DNA of 64,000 nt from Cupriavidus basilensis OR16 (GCF_000243095.1 NZ_AHJE01000081.1:29131-93130), one strand, 5' to 3'. Counted from the stretch's first letter, positions 52,974 to 62,683 are shown. Notes: generated by a model from the letters alone, not told the origin. Numbers and translations are program-made.

Positions 52974-55900
52974 TCAGCCAGGCAACTCGCCCACCGCCCT
53001 CCACGCCTGGTCAATGGCGGACGTCAGTGACGGGCTGCCCGCGCAGTCGCTGTTGGCGATCACCACATTGCCAGCGTGGGCGCGCGAGCGATCCAGCACG
53101 GCCTGCGCTGCCGCCTCGTCCTCGAACAAGCTGTTGGGCATGTAGCTGTAGCCGTGCGCCCAGCGGTTGACCGTGATGCCCCGGATGACGTCCTTGCCAG
53201 CAAATCCGCCTGGCGCCAGCATGCGGCCGAGCTGACTGCGCACGCCCCTCTCCAGCTCGGCGAACGGCGTACCCAGCAGGAAGGCCCGTCCCGCGCGGAA
53301 GCGCTCGCGTGCCTGCATGCCGCTGTCCGGCACGGTGGGCACATAGAGCATGTGCAGCACCACCGGATCGGCCGGACGCGCGCCGGCCGGCTTCTCCAGC
53401 CACAGGTCGGTGTAGGCCATGGCCGGCGCGTGGATGCGGCTGGTCTTGAGCGCCTCGAAGGCGCGCCAGTTGTCGAGCGCCACCTTGGTGTAGACCACGG
53501 GCGCCTTCACGTCGGAGCGCAATGCCTGCTTTTGCGCATCCGGCAGGCCGGGCATGATGAACGGGATCATCATGTTGTAGCCGGCCAGCACCACGTGCGC
53601 GGCTTCGACCCGGTGCAGATTGCCGTTCCAGCCGTAAGTCACGCGCGTGATGCGCTGGTCGGGCTCGATGGCGATGGCCGTGCTGTTCAGCCGCACCTTC
53701 ACTTTCGCATCCTCGGTATCGAGCCGGCTGTAGTCGAAGCTGGCCGCGCCGATCGCGTCGGGGCTGGCGGTGCTTGCCACGCCCGGGATCAGGCTCTGCA
53801 CCAGCAGCCGCGCCAGCGTGGCGTTGCCGTCGGCAAACCAGAGCTTGGATGCGGGCGACTTGCCAAGGCGCGGATTCAGGCTGGGCGGTGGCATGTTCTT
53901 GCCGGCCGGCAGGCCGATGGCCAGCGCGTCGAACACGGACACGCCGTCGGCGTCGAGCGCATAGGCATCGTTGCTGCGGCTGCGCAAGAAGCGCTGGCCG
54001 TCCAGCCCCAGGCCGGCCTTCTCGCGCAGGAAAGCCGCATAGCTGGTGCGCTTCAAATAGGCCAGCCGCTCGCCATCGCTCATGCCAGCCAGGTAATCCG
54101 TGCCGCCATCGGCCAGCCGCGCCAGCGCGGCGCGGTCTTGCCGGGGCAACGGTGCCTTGTCGAGGAAGGCCTTGAAGGCAACGGCATCCGCAGGCTGCGT
54201 GCCTGTCCCCTGCGTGCCTGTCCCATTGCGGGCATCGATCAGCCCCGCAAACGGATCGCCGGCAAGCAACTGGTCCCGGCCAAAATGCTCTTGGTCGAAA
54301 AACACCGAGCGGCCCATGCCCAGCTCGCGGTAAGGGTCGCGTTCGGCGGCTTGATGGCGCTTTGCGTCCACACCAAGACCAGCCAGCAGCGTGGCCACCG
54401 CGCGGCTGTCCAGCGCGCTCGGCGGCATCTCCGCGCTGCCGCCGTACGTCACCAGTTTCTGCCCGCGCACGGTGAACTCGTTGCGCTTGGCATGCCCGCC
54501 GAAATCGTCGTGGTTGTCCAGGATCAGGATGCGCTTGCCGGCGCCAAAGCGGCGCTGGTAGAACCACGCGGCCGCCAGCCCGCTGAGCCCGCCGCCTACC
54601 ACCACCAGGTCGTAGACTTCGCGCGCCATCACGGCCGGATACTTGGCGCCCTCGCGGGCCAGGCTGTGCGCGAGCGTATAGGTGCCCGCATGGTTGCCGC
54701 GCAGCCCGGTCAGCGCGGGCGGGTAGCCAACGCCGCGTTCGGCGGCCTGCAATAGCGCGGCGCGGCGGGCGGCGATAGCCGCTTCGTTGACCCGGCTGGC
54801 GTGGTTGCCCCAGCCGGCGCGGATAAAGGTCAACACGTTCGCCAGCTCCTGGTTGTCCAGCGTCCAGCCATAGCCGGGCATGTGGTAATCGGTCGCCGCG
54901 GTGCCCACGTGCGCGGTCACGGCGCCGTCGAGCAGCAGGTTGGCCAGCGAGGACGGATCGGGATCCACCACGGTGGGATTGCCCGCCAGTGGCGGGAAAA
55001 CGCGTGCAAAGCCCTTGCCGTTGGCGCCATGGCAGGGCATGCAGAACTCGGCGTACTGGCGCGCGCCGGTGGCGTCGAAACGGCCTTGCGCGAGCGTGTC
55101 GGCAGTGCTGGCGTCATACACATACGGCGTTTCGTCGCTGCGCGCGCCAGGCACGGATTTGAGGTACAGGGCAACGGCATCCAGGTCCGGGCGGGTCATG
55201 AACTGCGTGGACGACGCAATCACCTCGGACATCGGGCCAAAGGAAGTCGCGTGTGCATTGCGCCCGGTATGCAGGTATTCGGCAATGTCCTCGCGCGACC
55301 AGCCGCCCAGCCCGGTGCGTGGATCGCCGCGCAGGTTGGTGGAGGCCCAGCCCTCCACGCTGGCGCCGGCGAGGAAATGCCGGCTGCGCTCGTCCAGCCC
55401 CTTCTCAGCCATCAGCGTGCCGCGCGGTGTATGGCAGGCGCCGCAGTGGGCCACCGCCTGGACCAGGTAGGCGCCGCGATTCCATTGGACGCTCTGGCCC
55501 GCGTCAGTGCGCACTGGCCCGGACTCCAGGAACAGCCAGTTCCAGACGCGCAACAGCCAGCGCATGCCAAACGGCCAGCGCATCTCGGGCTCGGCGGTTT
55601 GCTGCCGCACCGCCGTCACTTCGGTGCGCAGATAGGCGTATAGCGCCTGCACGTCCGGCTCGGCGAGCTTGGCGTAGGACGGGTAGGGCATGGCGGGATA
55701 CAGCCGCTTGCCATGCCTGGCCACGCCTGTGCGCAGCGCGCGATCGAATTCCTCGAACGAGTACGCGCCGATGCCGCTGTCCAGGTCCGGCGTGATGTTG
55801 GTCGAATAGACGGTGCCGACGCCGGTTTTCAACGGCAAGCCGCCAGCAAAGGGCGCGCCGCCGGCGCTGGTGTGGCAGGCCGCGCAGTTGGCTACCTTGG

Positions 55901-56099
55901 CCAGGTAGCGGCCGCGCTCGATCTGCGCCGCGCTGGGAGGCTGGGGGGATTCAGCGGCCGCGATGGCAGCCGCGGGCACCAGGCAAGGCGCCAGCAGCAA
56001 GGTGGCGCAGATAGCGCGCAGGTGCCGGGTCAAGCGAGCGGAAACGAGATTGGCAAAGGCGTTGGCGGTCGAGGAGAACCGCCTCAAGGCAAGGCTCAT
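52974..56099 (-). CDS. Triheme cytochrome c fused to FAD-dependent amine-oxidase-like protein
   Basis: A 1041-residue secreted protein with a signal peptide to about residue 48. Residues 55-440 hold three class I cytochrome c domains with CAACH, CGACH and CMPCH, like gluconate/alcohol dehydrogenase cytochrome subunits. After LLQAAERGVGYPPALTGLRG the C-terminal 580 residues are a flavin oxidoreductase: VYDLVVVGGGLSGLAAAWFY (Rossmann) and ILDNHDDFGGHAKRNEF, the family close to spermidine dehydrogenase. Elsewhere these are, as I recall, separate neighbouring genes. The flavoprotein lacks its own signal region but keeps the PPALTGLRG lead-in, so the join is neat. Electrons would pass within one chain from FAD to heme. 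The repeat GTGTQGTGTQ reflects a 15-base duplication. Confidence 0.87.
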   Translation of the reverse strand: MSLALRRFSSTANAFANLVSARLTRHLRAICATLLLAPCLVPAAAIAAAESPQPPSAAQIERGRYLAKVANCAACHTSAGGAPFAGGLPLKTGVGTVYSTNITPDLDSGIGAYSFEEFDRALRTGVARHGKRLYPAMPYPSYAKLAEPDVQALYAYLRTEVTAVRQQTAEPEMRWPFGMRWLLRVWNWLFLESGPVRTDAGQSVQWNRGAYLVQAVAHCGACHTPRGTLMAEKGLDERSRHFLAGASVEGWASTNLRGDPRTGLGGWSREDIAEYLHTGRNAHATSFGPMSEVIASSTQFMTRPDLDAVALYLKSVPGARSDETPYVYDASTADTLAQGRFDATGARQYAEFCMPCHGANGKGFARVFPPLAGNPTVVDPDPSSLANLLLDGAVTAHVGTAATDYHMPGYGWTLDNQELANVLTFIRAGWGNHASRVNEAAIAARRAALLQAAERGVGYPPALTGLRGNHAGTYTLAHSLAREGAKYPAVMAREVYDLVVVGGGLSGLAAAWFYQRRFGAGKRILILDNHDDFGGHAKRNEFTVRGQKLVTYGGSAEMPPSALDSRAVATLLAGLGVDAKRHQAAERDPYRELGMGRSVFFDQEHFGRDQLLAGDPFAGLIDARNGTGTQGTGTQPADAVAFKAFLDKAPLPRQDRAALARLADGGTDYLAGMSDGERLAYLKRTSYAAFLREKAGLGLDGQRFLRSRSNDAYALDADGVSVFDALAIGLPAGKNMPPPSLNPRLGKSPASKLWFADGNATLARLLVQSLIPGVASTASPDAIGAASFDYSRLDTEDAKVKVRLNSTAIAIEPDQRITRVTYGWNGNLHRVEAAHVVLAGYNMMIPFIMPGLPDAQKQALRSDVKAPVVYTKVALDNWRAFEALKTSRIHAPAMAYTDLWLEKPAGARPADPVVLHMLYVPTVPDSGMQARERFRAGRAFLLGTPFAELERGVRSQLGRMLAPGGFAGKDVIRGITVNRWAHGYSYMPNSLFEDEAAAQAVLDRSRAHAGNVVIANSDCAGSPSLTSAIDQAWRAVGELPG

Positions 56100-56222
56100 G
56101 GGGCTGATTATCGTTTTAAGTGCCGCGCCCAGGTTCGCTGCGGCAAACGTGGCGCGGCCCGCGCGCGGCGGGCAAGGGCATAGTGGCGGCAGGCCGGTGC
56201 GGCCCGGCGGATGCGGGATGGC

Positions 56223-56408
56223 TCAGGCGTGGGTCACCGCCCAATGGGCCAGCGACACGAGCAGCAGCACCAGCCCCGCCGCCAGCGCCACGCCTGTCAG
56301 GATCAGCGGCACCGGCCGCACGGCCTGCAGGTCGCGCCTATGTTCCTGGCCCTTGCGCAGGCCAAGGAATCCCCACAACACCGTTTGCACCAATCTCAAG
56401 GGGTTCAT
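56223..56408 (-). CDS. DUF2970 family small membrane protein
   Basis: A 61-residue protein, MNPLRLVQTVLWGFLGLRKG, then one membrane helix (LILTGVALAAGLVLLLVSLA). Fits DUF2970. AAGGAAC precedes ATG 56408. Function unknown. Confidence 0.78.
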   Translation of the reverse strand: MNPLRLVQTVLWGFLGLRKGQEHRRDLQAVRPVPLILTGVALAAGLVLLLVSLAHWAVTHA

Positions 56409-56594
56409 TTCGTTGTTCCTTACAGGCTTGCCAATCGCCGCGTGACCTTGCGGCACCTTGGCTTTTGGTAGTTACGGGCGATTATGGCGTCGCCAGGCAA
56501 GGAATAACAGAATCAGATCTGCGATAATTTTGCGTATCAGTTTGAGCGCCTGATACTGCGCTTATCGTTACCCACGGCAACGCCCCCTGCCCCA

Positions 56595-57563
56595 ATGAAG
56601 CGCTACGAAGAACTGGCGGAAACGCTGGCCAAGGACATTCGCAACGGCAACCTGCCGCCAGGCACCAAGATGCCGTCGATTCGCAAGACCGTGATCCAGT
56701 ACGGCGTGAGCCCCGCCACCGCGTTCCAGGCTTACTACCGGCTGGAGGAGCGCGGCCTGGTGCGCGCACGCGAGCGCTCCGGCTATTACGTGACCGGCCA
56801 GGTCGGCCGGCCGCTCCCGCAACCGGCCGCGCGGCCCTCGCACCAGGTCTCGACCGATGTCGATATCTCCAAGCTGGTCTTCTCGGTGCTGGATGCCGCG
56901 CGCGATCCGCAGCTGATCCAGCTTGGCTCGGCCTTCCCTTCGCCCGAACTGTTTCCCTGGGAGCGGCTGGGCAAACCGCTGATCGAGGACGACGTCTATG
57001 GCGAACTGTATTTTGGCGATCGCTGCCCCCTGCCCGCCAAGGCCTTCGACCAGGAAGGTCTGGTCATGCATTGCAGTTCGTTTTCCAAGACGCTGGCGCC
57101 GGGCTTCCGGGTCGGCTGGGTGGCGCCCGGACAGTATGGCGAGGCGATCAAGCGGCTGCGGCTGATGACCACGCTGTCGGCGGGCGTGCCCACGCAGGTG
57201 GCGCTGGCCGAGTATCTGCAGAACGGCGGCTACGACAAGCACCTGCGGCGCCTGCGCCATCTGCTGGAGATGCAGCAGGGCCAGCTGATCGCGGCCATCG
57301 GCCGGCATTTCCCGGACAACGTGCGAGTCTCGCAGCCCGCCGGCGGGTACTTCCTGTGGGTGGAGTTTGCCGCCGGATTCGACGCGCTGGCGCTGCATCG
57401 CGCGGCGCTGGAACAGGGCATCGGCATTGCGCCAGGCCCGATCTTCTCGGCGCGGCAAGGCTATCGCAACTGCATCCGCCTGAACTACGGCCACTTGTGG
57501 AGCGATGCGGTGGAAGCCGCCGTGGCCAAGCTGGGGCAGTTGGCGAAGGCGCAACTGCAATAG
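56595..57563 (+). pseudogene. MocR-type regulator (GntR HTH + aminotransferase) with in-frame internal deletion
   Basis: 322 residues where the family has about 470. The GntR wHTH is at residues 1-75 (KMPSIRKTVIQYGVSPATAF). The PLP domain starts at LIQLGSAFPSPELFPWERLG and jumps near 56975 directly to PLIEDDVYGELYFGD. The missing about 140 residues normally hold the glycine-rich PLP phosphate site and the Asn of the NPxG segment. The PLP lysine motif SSFSKTLAPGFRVGW remains. The frame is kept, so a protein could be made and might still bind DNA, but cannot bind PLP normally. Confidence 0.8.
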
Positions 57564-57569
57564 GGAGGG

Positions 57570-59162
57570 TCAGGCGGCCGCCCCACCCCGGGCGTGCCTG
57601 CCCAGATACCATTCCCCCAACTCGAACCCGGCCTGCACCAGCAGCGCAAGCACGGCGGCCGGGATGGCGCCCGCCATCAGCAGCACATGATCGTTGAGCG
57701 CCAGCCCGGTGGCGATGCGCTCGCCATAGCCGCCGGCACCGACAAAGGCGGCAATGGTGGCGGTGCCCACGCTGATGATGGCGGCGGTCTTGATGCCGGC
57801 CAGCAGCACGGGCATCGACAGCGGCAGCTCCACATAGCGCAGCACCTGCCGGGGCGTAAAACCCAGGGCGCGCGCCGCTTCGCGCATGCCGGACGGCACC
57901 TGCTGAAGGCCGGTCAGCGTGTTGCGCACGATAGGCAGCAGCGCATAGAGGAACAACGCCACCATCGCCGGCCACACGCCGATGCGCCCCAGCAGCGGGA
58001 TCAGCATTGCCAGCAAGGCCAGCGAAGGCACGGTCTGCAACACGCTGACCGCAGCCATCAGCACCTGCCCCAGCCGCTGCCGGCGCGCGGCGACGATGCC
58101 CAGCGGCACGCCCAGCAAGGTGGCCGCGCCAACCGCGCCCAGCACCAGGGCCAGGTGGCGCCAGGTCAGGCGCACGGTATCGCGGCCGAACAAGGTGCCG
58201 GCGAGTCCGGCGCGAGCCCCTGCCGATGCGTCCGGCGCGCCGGCGCTCCCCCGCGCCAGGAAGGCCCGCGCCACGGTGGCGAAGGATTGCCCGTCCAGTT
58301 CCGCCGCGGCATTCATCGCGATCATGTCCGCCGCGCTGACCTTGCCGGCCAGCCCCGTCAATGCCTGCCATGCCGCCGGGAAACGCTGCGGCAGGTCCAG
58401 CCGGTAGAGCACCACGGCGTCGTAGCGGGGAAAGTAGTGCTGGTCGTCCGTCAGCACGCGCAGCCCGTACTTGCGGATCTTCGCGTCGGTGGAATAGATA
58501 TCGATGGCATCGACTTGCCCGCTGGCCAGGGCTTCGTAGGCCACGCCGTGGTCCAGCCCAAGCGGCCGCTGGCGCAAGCCATAGCGCTTGGCCAGCCCGG
58601 GCCAGCCGTCCACGCGCCCGAGGAACTCATGCGACAGCCCGAGGCGCAGTTGCGGCTGCGCGGCCAGGTCGCCCAGCGCCGCCAGCCCGAGCTGGCGGGC
58701 CTTGTGCTCCTCCACGGCGAGCGCATAGGTGTTCTCGAAGCCAAGTGGAATTCCCGCCGCCAGGCCCAGCGGCGCCAGCGCCTGGTTGATCTGCGCCAGG
58801 CTGGCGCCGGCGGGCAGCTTGAGGATTTCGCTGGAAACGGTGCCGGTGTAGTCGGGATACAGGTCGATGCTGCCAGCCTTGAGTGCCTCGAACACGATCG
58901 CCGTATTGCCAAGGCCGGGCGTGTGCTGCGCGCTGGCGTGGGCAGCAGCGGTCTGGGTCAGCACCTCGCCGAGGATGTAGGACTCGGTAAAGCGCTTGGA
59001 GCCGACCCGCATGGTATCGGCGTGTGCCGTACAGGCCATGCCGAGCAGCGACAGGCAGGCCAATGCCCGGCACAGGAGCAAGGCCAGCCAAGGCTCGGTA
59101 CGGCGCGGGCATCCTGGATGCAAGGTCAACTGAAGCGTTCTCCTGGGCGGGGTACGTGGCAT
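57570..59162 (-). CDS. Osmoprotectant-type ABC transporter, binding protein-permease fusion
   Basis: A 530-residue fusion. Signal region, then an OpuAC/OsmF-type binding domain (TMRVGSKRFTESYILGEVL, LYPDYTGTVSSEIL; about residues 50-310), then a permease domain (about 330-520; GVPLGIVAARRQRLG and the EAA-like REAARALGFTPRQVLRYVEL). Substrates of the family are glycine betaine, choline or related quaternary amines. No ATPase gene lies beside it. Converges closely with the MocR gene and diverges from a LysR gene. Confidence 0.87.
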   Translation of the reverse strand: MPRTPPRRTLQLTLHPGCPRRTEPWLALLLCRALACLSLLGMACTAHADTMRVGSKRFTESYILGEVLTQTAAAHASAQHTPGLGNTAIVFEALKAGSIDLYPDYTGTVSSEILKLPAGASLAQINQALAPLGLAAGIPLGFENTYALAVEEHKARQLGLAALGDLAAQPQLRLGLSHEFLGRVDGWPGLAKRYGLRQRPLGLDHGVAYEALASGQVDAIDIYSTDAKIRKYGLRVLTDDQHYFPRYDAVVLYRLDLPQRFPAAWQALTGLAGKVSAADMIAMNAAAELDGQSFATVARAFLARGSAGAPDASAGARAGLAGTLFGRDTVRLTWRHLALVLGAVGAATLLGVPLGIVAARRQRLGQVLMAAVSVLQTVPSLALLAMLIPLLGRIGVWPAMVALFLYALLPIVRNTLTGLQQVPSGMREAARALGFTPRQVLRYVELPLSMPVLLAGIKTAAIISVGTATIAAFVGAGGYGERIATGLALNDHVLLMAGAIPAAVLALLVQAGFELGEWYLGRHARGGAAA

Positions 59163-59360
59163 GCGGGCTGCCGGGCGGGTTCATCACATGATACGTGCAC
59201 GGGCGCCAAAGCAACGGCCGCAACGCCCACGACGTCCGCGGGCGCCCGCTCATCCGCCGCGCGCTGCATGAGTACATACGAAAATAGTATTTGCAATACG
59301 AATGCTAGCGGGGTGAGAATCCACAAAACACATACATCGCATCAGCGACTTCAGGCCCCC

Positions 59361-60425
59361 ATGGAAATCCGGCAACTGGAAGCCTTTGCGGCAGTCATGA
59401 CCAGCGGCAGCGTGACCGCCGCGGGGCGCCTGCTGGGGCGCTCCCAGCCGGCCATCACGCGCCTGATCCAGGAACTGGAGAGCGAGATCGGCTTTGCGCT
59501 GTTCGCCCGCAGCGGTCCGCGCGTAAGCCCGACGGAACGCGGCTTCCTGCTGTATGAGGAAGTGGAGCATGCGCTGGTTGGCCTGCAGCAGATCCGCGCC
59601 CGCGCCGCCGAAATCGCCCGCGAGGAAAACCGCTCGCTGCAGATCGCGGCCACGCCGGCCTTGGCGGCGGGGCTGTTGCCCCTGGCCCTGGCCAGCCACC
59701 GGCCGGACCATGCCGCTGCCGCAACGGGCGCAGCGGGCGCAGCGGGCAGGATGGCAGGCTTGCCCGGCCATGCCAGCCACATCCACATCAATAGTGCTTC
59801 CCCCGAAAAAGTCGTGCATTCGGTGCTGACCGGCGCGGCCGAGATCGGGCTGACCAGCCTGCCGCTGGAGCATCGCGGCGTGACCGTGCACTGGATCGGG
59901 CAGGCTGCCTGCGTGGCCGCGGTACGCGCCGACGATCCCCTGGCGGCGCAGGCCACCATTGCGCTATCGGCCTGCAGCGGCCGGCGCATCGTCACCATGC
60001 AGAACCCCTACCGGCTGCGCCGCCGCCTGGACGAGGCGTTTGCCCGCGCCGGGGTGGAGCCGGCCGCGCTGATCGATACCAATTCCTCGCTCAATGCGCT
60101 CACCGCCGTGCGCGCCGGGCTGGGCATTGCCGTGCTGGAGCCCGTGACCGCGCGCGGTGTGCCGCTGGCGGACATCATGGTGCGCCCGATCGATGCCGAC
60201 ATTCCCTTTTACTTTGGCGTGATCACCCCCCAGGCCAGGCCCGCCAGCGCGGCCGTGCTGGCACTGATCGACACGCTGGCCGACGCGGCCCGCGCGCTGC
60301 TGCCGGATTTCACCCGGCGCGGCCCGGAACAGCACGGCGCGCTGCTGCAAGCCCTGTATGGCGACCCCACCGCCACCGAGCCGGCCGCCGGCACGCCCTA
60401 CGACACGGAACACACCGACCTATGA
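59361..60425 (+). CDS. LysR-family transcriptional regulator
   Basis: A 354-residue LysR protein: HTH at 1-60 (MEIRQLEAFAAVMTSGSVTA, SQPAITRLIQELESEIGF), effector domain after 90. Slightly long because of an Ala/Gly-rich insert (ATGAAGAAGR near residue 130) made from a short GGGCGCA repeat, and a C-terminal extension. Stop overlaps the flavoprotein start (ATGA), so the regulator is co-transcribed with its likely target. Confidence 0.9.
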   Translation: MEIRQLEAFAAVMTSGSVTAAGRLLGRSQPAITRLIQELESEIGFALFARSGPRVSPTERGFLLYEEVEHALVGLQQIRARAAEIAREENRSLQIAATPALAAGLLPLALASHRPDHAAAATGAAGAAGRMAGLPGHASHIHINSASPEKVVHSVLTGAAEIGLTSLPLEHRGVTVHWIGQAACVAAVRADDPLAAQATIALSACSGRRIVTMQNPYRLRRRLDEAFARAGVEPAALIDTNSSLNALTAVRAGLGIAVLEPVTARGVPLADIMVRPIDADIPFYFGVITPQARPASAAVLALIDTLADAARALLPDFTRRGPEQHGALLQALYGDPTATEPAAGTPYDTEHTDL

Positions 60426-61933
60426 ACTCGCCCGCTGACACCCCCCCGGCCGCCGCCAACGCCGCCGGCCTTGCCGCCCTGGAAGCGCGCCTGCGCCAGG
60501 ACCTGTCCTGGCTGGAACTCCCGGCCAAGAGCTGGACCGTGGCGCGCACGCATGACGGCGAGCCGGTGCTGGACGTCGCCGTGATCGGCGGCGGCATGGC
60601 CGGCATGGCCGCGGCGGCTACGCTCAAGCATCTTGGCATCGACGCGCGCATCTTCGACCGCGCGCCGGAAGGCTTCGAAGGCCCGTGGGCCACCACCGCG
60701 CGCATGGAAACGCTGCGCTCTCCCAAGCAGCTCACCGGCCCCGCGCTCGGCCTGCCCGCCCTGACCTTCCGCGCCTGGTTCGAGGCCCAGTTCGGCACGG
60801 TGGCCTGGGAGGCGCTGGACAAGATTCCGCGCCTGCAATGGATGGACTACCTGCGCTGGTACCGTCGCGTGCTGGACCTGGACGTGCGCAACGAACACGT
60901 GGTCGAGCGGATCGTGCCACGCGCCGACGACCTGGTGGTCTTGCAAGTGCGCTCGCCCGCCGGCGTGCACACCGTGCTGGCGCGGCGCGTGGTGCTGGCC
61001 ACCGGCCGCGACGGCCTTGGCGGTGCCCATGTACCCCCCTTTGCACAGGACCTGCCGCGCTCGCGCTGGGCGCATTCGAGCGATGCGTTCGACTACAGCA
61101 CCTTGCGCGGCAAGCGCGTGGGCGTGATCGGCGCCGGCGCGTCAGCCATGGATAGCGCCGCTACGGCGCTGGAAGCGGGTGCGGCCAGTGTGGATCTGCT
61201 GATCCGGCGCGCCGACATCCCGCGCGTCAACAAGGGCAAGGGCGCGGGCAACCCCGGCCTCACGCATGGCCACCCGGGCCTGCCCGACGACTGGAAATGG
61301 CGCATCCGCCATTACATCAACGCGCAGCAGGTGCCGCCGCCGCGCGGCAGCACGCTGCGCGTCTCCCGGCACGAGAACGCACGCTTCAACCTGGCCTGTC
61401 CCATCGAGCGCGTCGAACAAGCCGGCGACGCGCTGCTGGTGCACACGCCCAAGGGCGCGTTCGAGCTGGATTTCCTGATCTTCTCCACGGGCTTTCGCAT
61501 CGCGCTGGAATCGCGCGAGGAATTCAGCGCCTTCGCCCGCCATATCCGCTACTGGCGCGACCGCTACACGCCGGCCACGGGGCAGGAAGACCAGGAATTG
61601 TCGGACTCGCCGGACCTTGGCCCCGCCTTCGAATTCCTGGAGAAGACCACGCACGCGTGCCCGGGCCTGTCGCGCATCCACTGCTTCTGCTATCCGGCGG
61701 CGCTGACGCACGGCACGGTGTCGGGCGACATCCCCGCCATCAGCGACGGCGCCAGACGCCTCGGCCAGGGCATCGCCGCGCTGCTCTACCAGGAGGACGT
61801 GGCGCTGCACTACGCCAATATGGAAGCCTTTGCCGAACCCGAGGTGTGGGGCGATGAGTGGGTGCCGGCCGGAGTATCTCTCGTTCCTGCACGGCGCCCT
61901 GCACGGCAACCTGGGCAACAGCTTCGTCTATAA
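60422..61933 (+). CDS. FAD/NAD(P)-binding oxidoreductase (flavin monooxygenase-like), altered C-terminus
   Basis: A 503-residue protein with two dinucleotide-binding motifs: VAVIGGGMAGMAAAATLKHL near residue 54 and VGVIGAGASAMDSAATALEA near 236, and the FMO-like FLIFSTGFRIALE. The last about 25 residues (after EVWGDEW) are probably not original: just there the DNA passes into the interior of an ABC permease gene. A deletion seems to have removed the end of this gene and the front of the permease gene. Substrate unknown; perhaps an N-containing compound imported by the transporter. Confidence 0.8.
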   Translation: MNSPADTPPAAANAAGLAALEARLRQDLSWLELPAKSWTVARTHDGEPVLDVAVIGGGMAGMAAAATLKHLGIDARIFDRAPEGFEGPWATTARMETLRSPKQLTGPALGLPALTFRAWFEAQFGTVAWEALDKIPRLQWMDYLRWYRRVLDLDVRNEHVVERIVPRADDLVVLQVRSPAGVHTVLARRVVLATGRDGLGGAHVPPFAQDLPRSRWAHSSDAFDYSTLRGKRVGVIGAGASAMDSAATALEAGAASVDLLIRRADIPRVNKGKGAGNPGLTHGHPGLPDDWKWRIRHYINAQQVPPPRGSTLRVSRHENARFNLACPIERVEQAGDALLVHTPKGAFELDFLIFSTGFRIALESREEFSAFARHIRYWRDRYTPATGQEDQELSDSPDLGPAFEFLEKTTHACPGLSRIHCFCYPAALTHGTVSGDIPAISDGARRLGQGIAALLYQEDVALHYANMEAFAEPEVWGDEWVPAGVSLVPARRPARQPGQQLRL

Positions 61934-62683
61934 CGTGCCCGCCATCCAGCTCATCCTGCAGCGGCTGCCCGCCACGCTGGAGCTCGCCGTGGCGGCGCTG
62001 CTGCTGGCGGTGTTCGTGGGCGTGCCGTGCGGCCTCTTTGCCGGGCTGTACCCGGAACACCCGGTCTCGCGCGTGCTAATGACCAGCAGCATCGTCGGCT
62101 TCTCGTTGCCCACCTTCTGGGTCGGGCTGATGCTGATTTCTGGGTCGGGCTGATGCTGATCATGGCCTTCAGCGTGCGGCTTGGCTGGCTGCCCTCGGGC
62201 GGGCGCGGCGCCACCGCCGAGTGGCTGGGCGTGCCTTGGTCGTGGCTCACCGCCGACGGCCTGCGCCACCTGATCCTGCCGGCTATCAACCTGTCGCTGT
62301 TCAAGGTGTCGCTGGTGCTGCGGCTGACCCGCGCCGGCGTGCGCGAGGTGCTGCCCCAGGACTGGGTCAAGTTCGCGCGCGCCAAGGGCTTGTCGCCGAC
62401 CCGCGTGGTGCTTGGGCACGTGCTGCGCAACACGATGATTCCGCTGGTGACCGTGCTGGGGCTGGAATTCGGCTCGACCATCGCGTTTGCGGTGGTGACC
62501 GAGAGCATCTTCGCCTGGCCAGGCGCCGGCAAGCTGATCCTCGACAGCATCAACGCGCTGGACCGCCCGGTGATCGTCTCCTACCTGATCGTGGTGGTGT
62601 GCCTGTTTGTCACGCTGAACCTGATCGTGGACATTCTCTACAAGCTGCTCGACCCGCGCGTGCGGCTGGAGGCCGCCACATGA
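61863..62683 (+). pseudogene. Peptide/nickel-type ABC permease (DppB-like), N-terminus deleted and frameshifted
   Basis: The sequence from EYLSFLHGALHGNLGNSFVY to LLDPRVRLEAAT is DppB-like and would align from about residue 75 of a normal permease. The first membrane helix and start codon are missing. At 62115-62160 a perfect 23-base duplication shifts the frame after PTFWVGLMLI. With one copy removed the text reads FWVGLMLIMAFSVRLGW. The EAA-type loop (DWVKFARAKGLSPTRVVLGH) is intact. Two independent lesions, so not functional. Confidence 0.85.
62115..62160. repeat. Perfect 23-bp tandem duplication inside the DppB-like gene
   Basis: Identical 23-mers at 62115-62137 and 62138-62160 (each starts TTCTGGGTCGGG). 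23 is not a multiple of three, hence the frameshift. Confidence 0.95.

Noticed and set aside
57594..60425. Very long plus-strand open frame of over 900 codons
   Set aside because: Its first two thirds are antisense to the osmoprotectant ABC gene, made of Gln/His/Arg/Gly-rich text. Only the part from ATG 59361 (LysR) is real.
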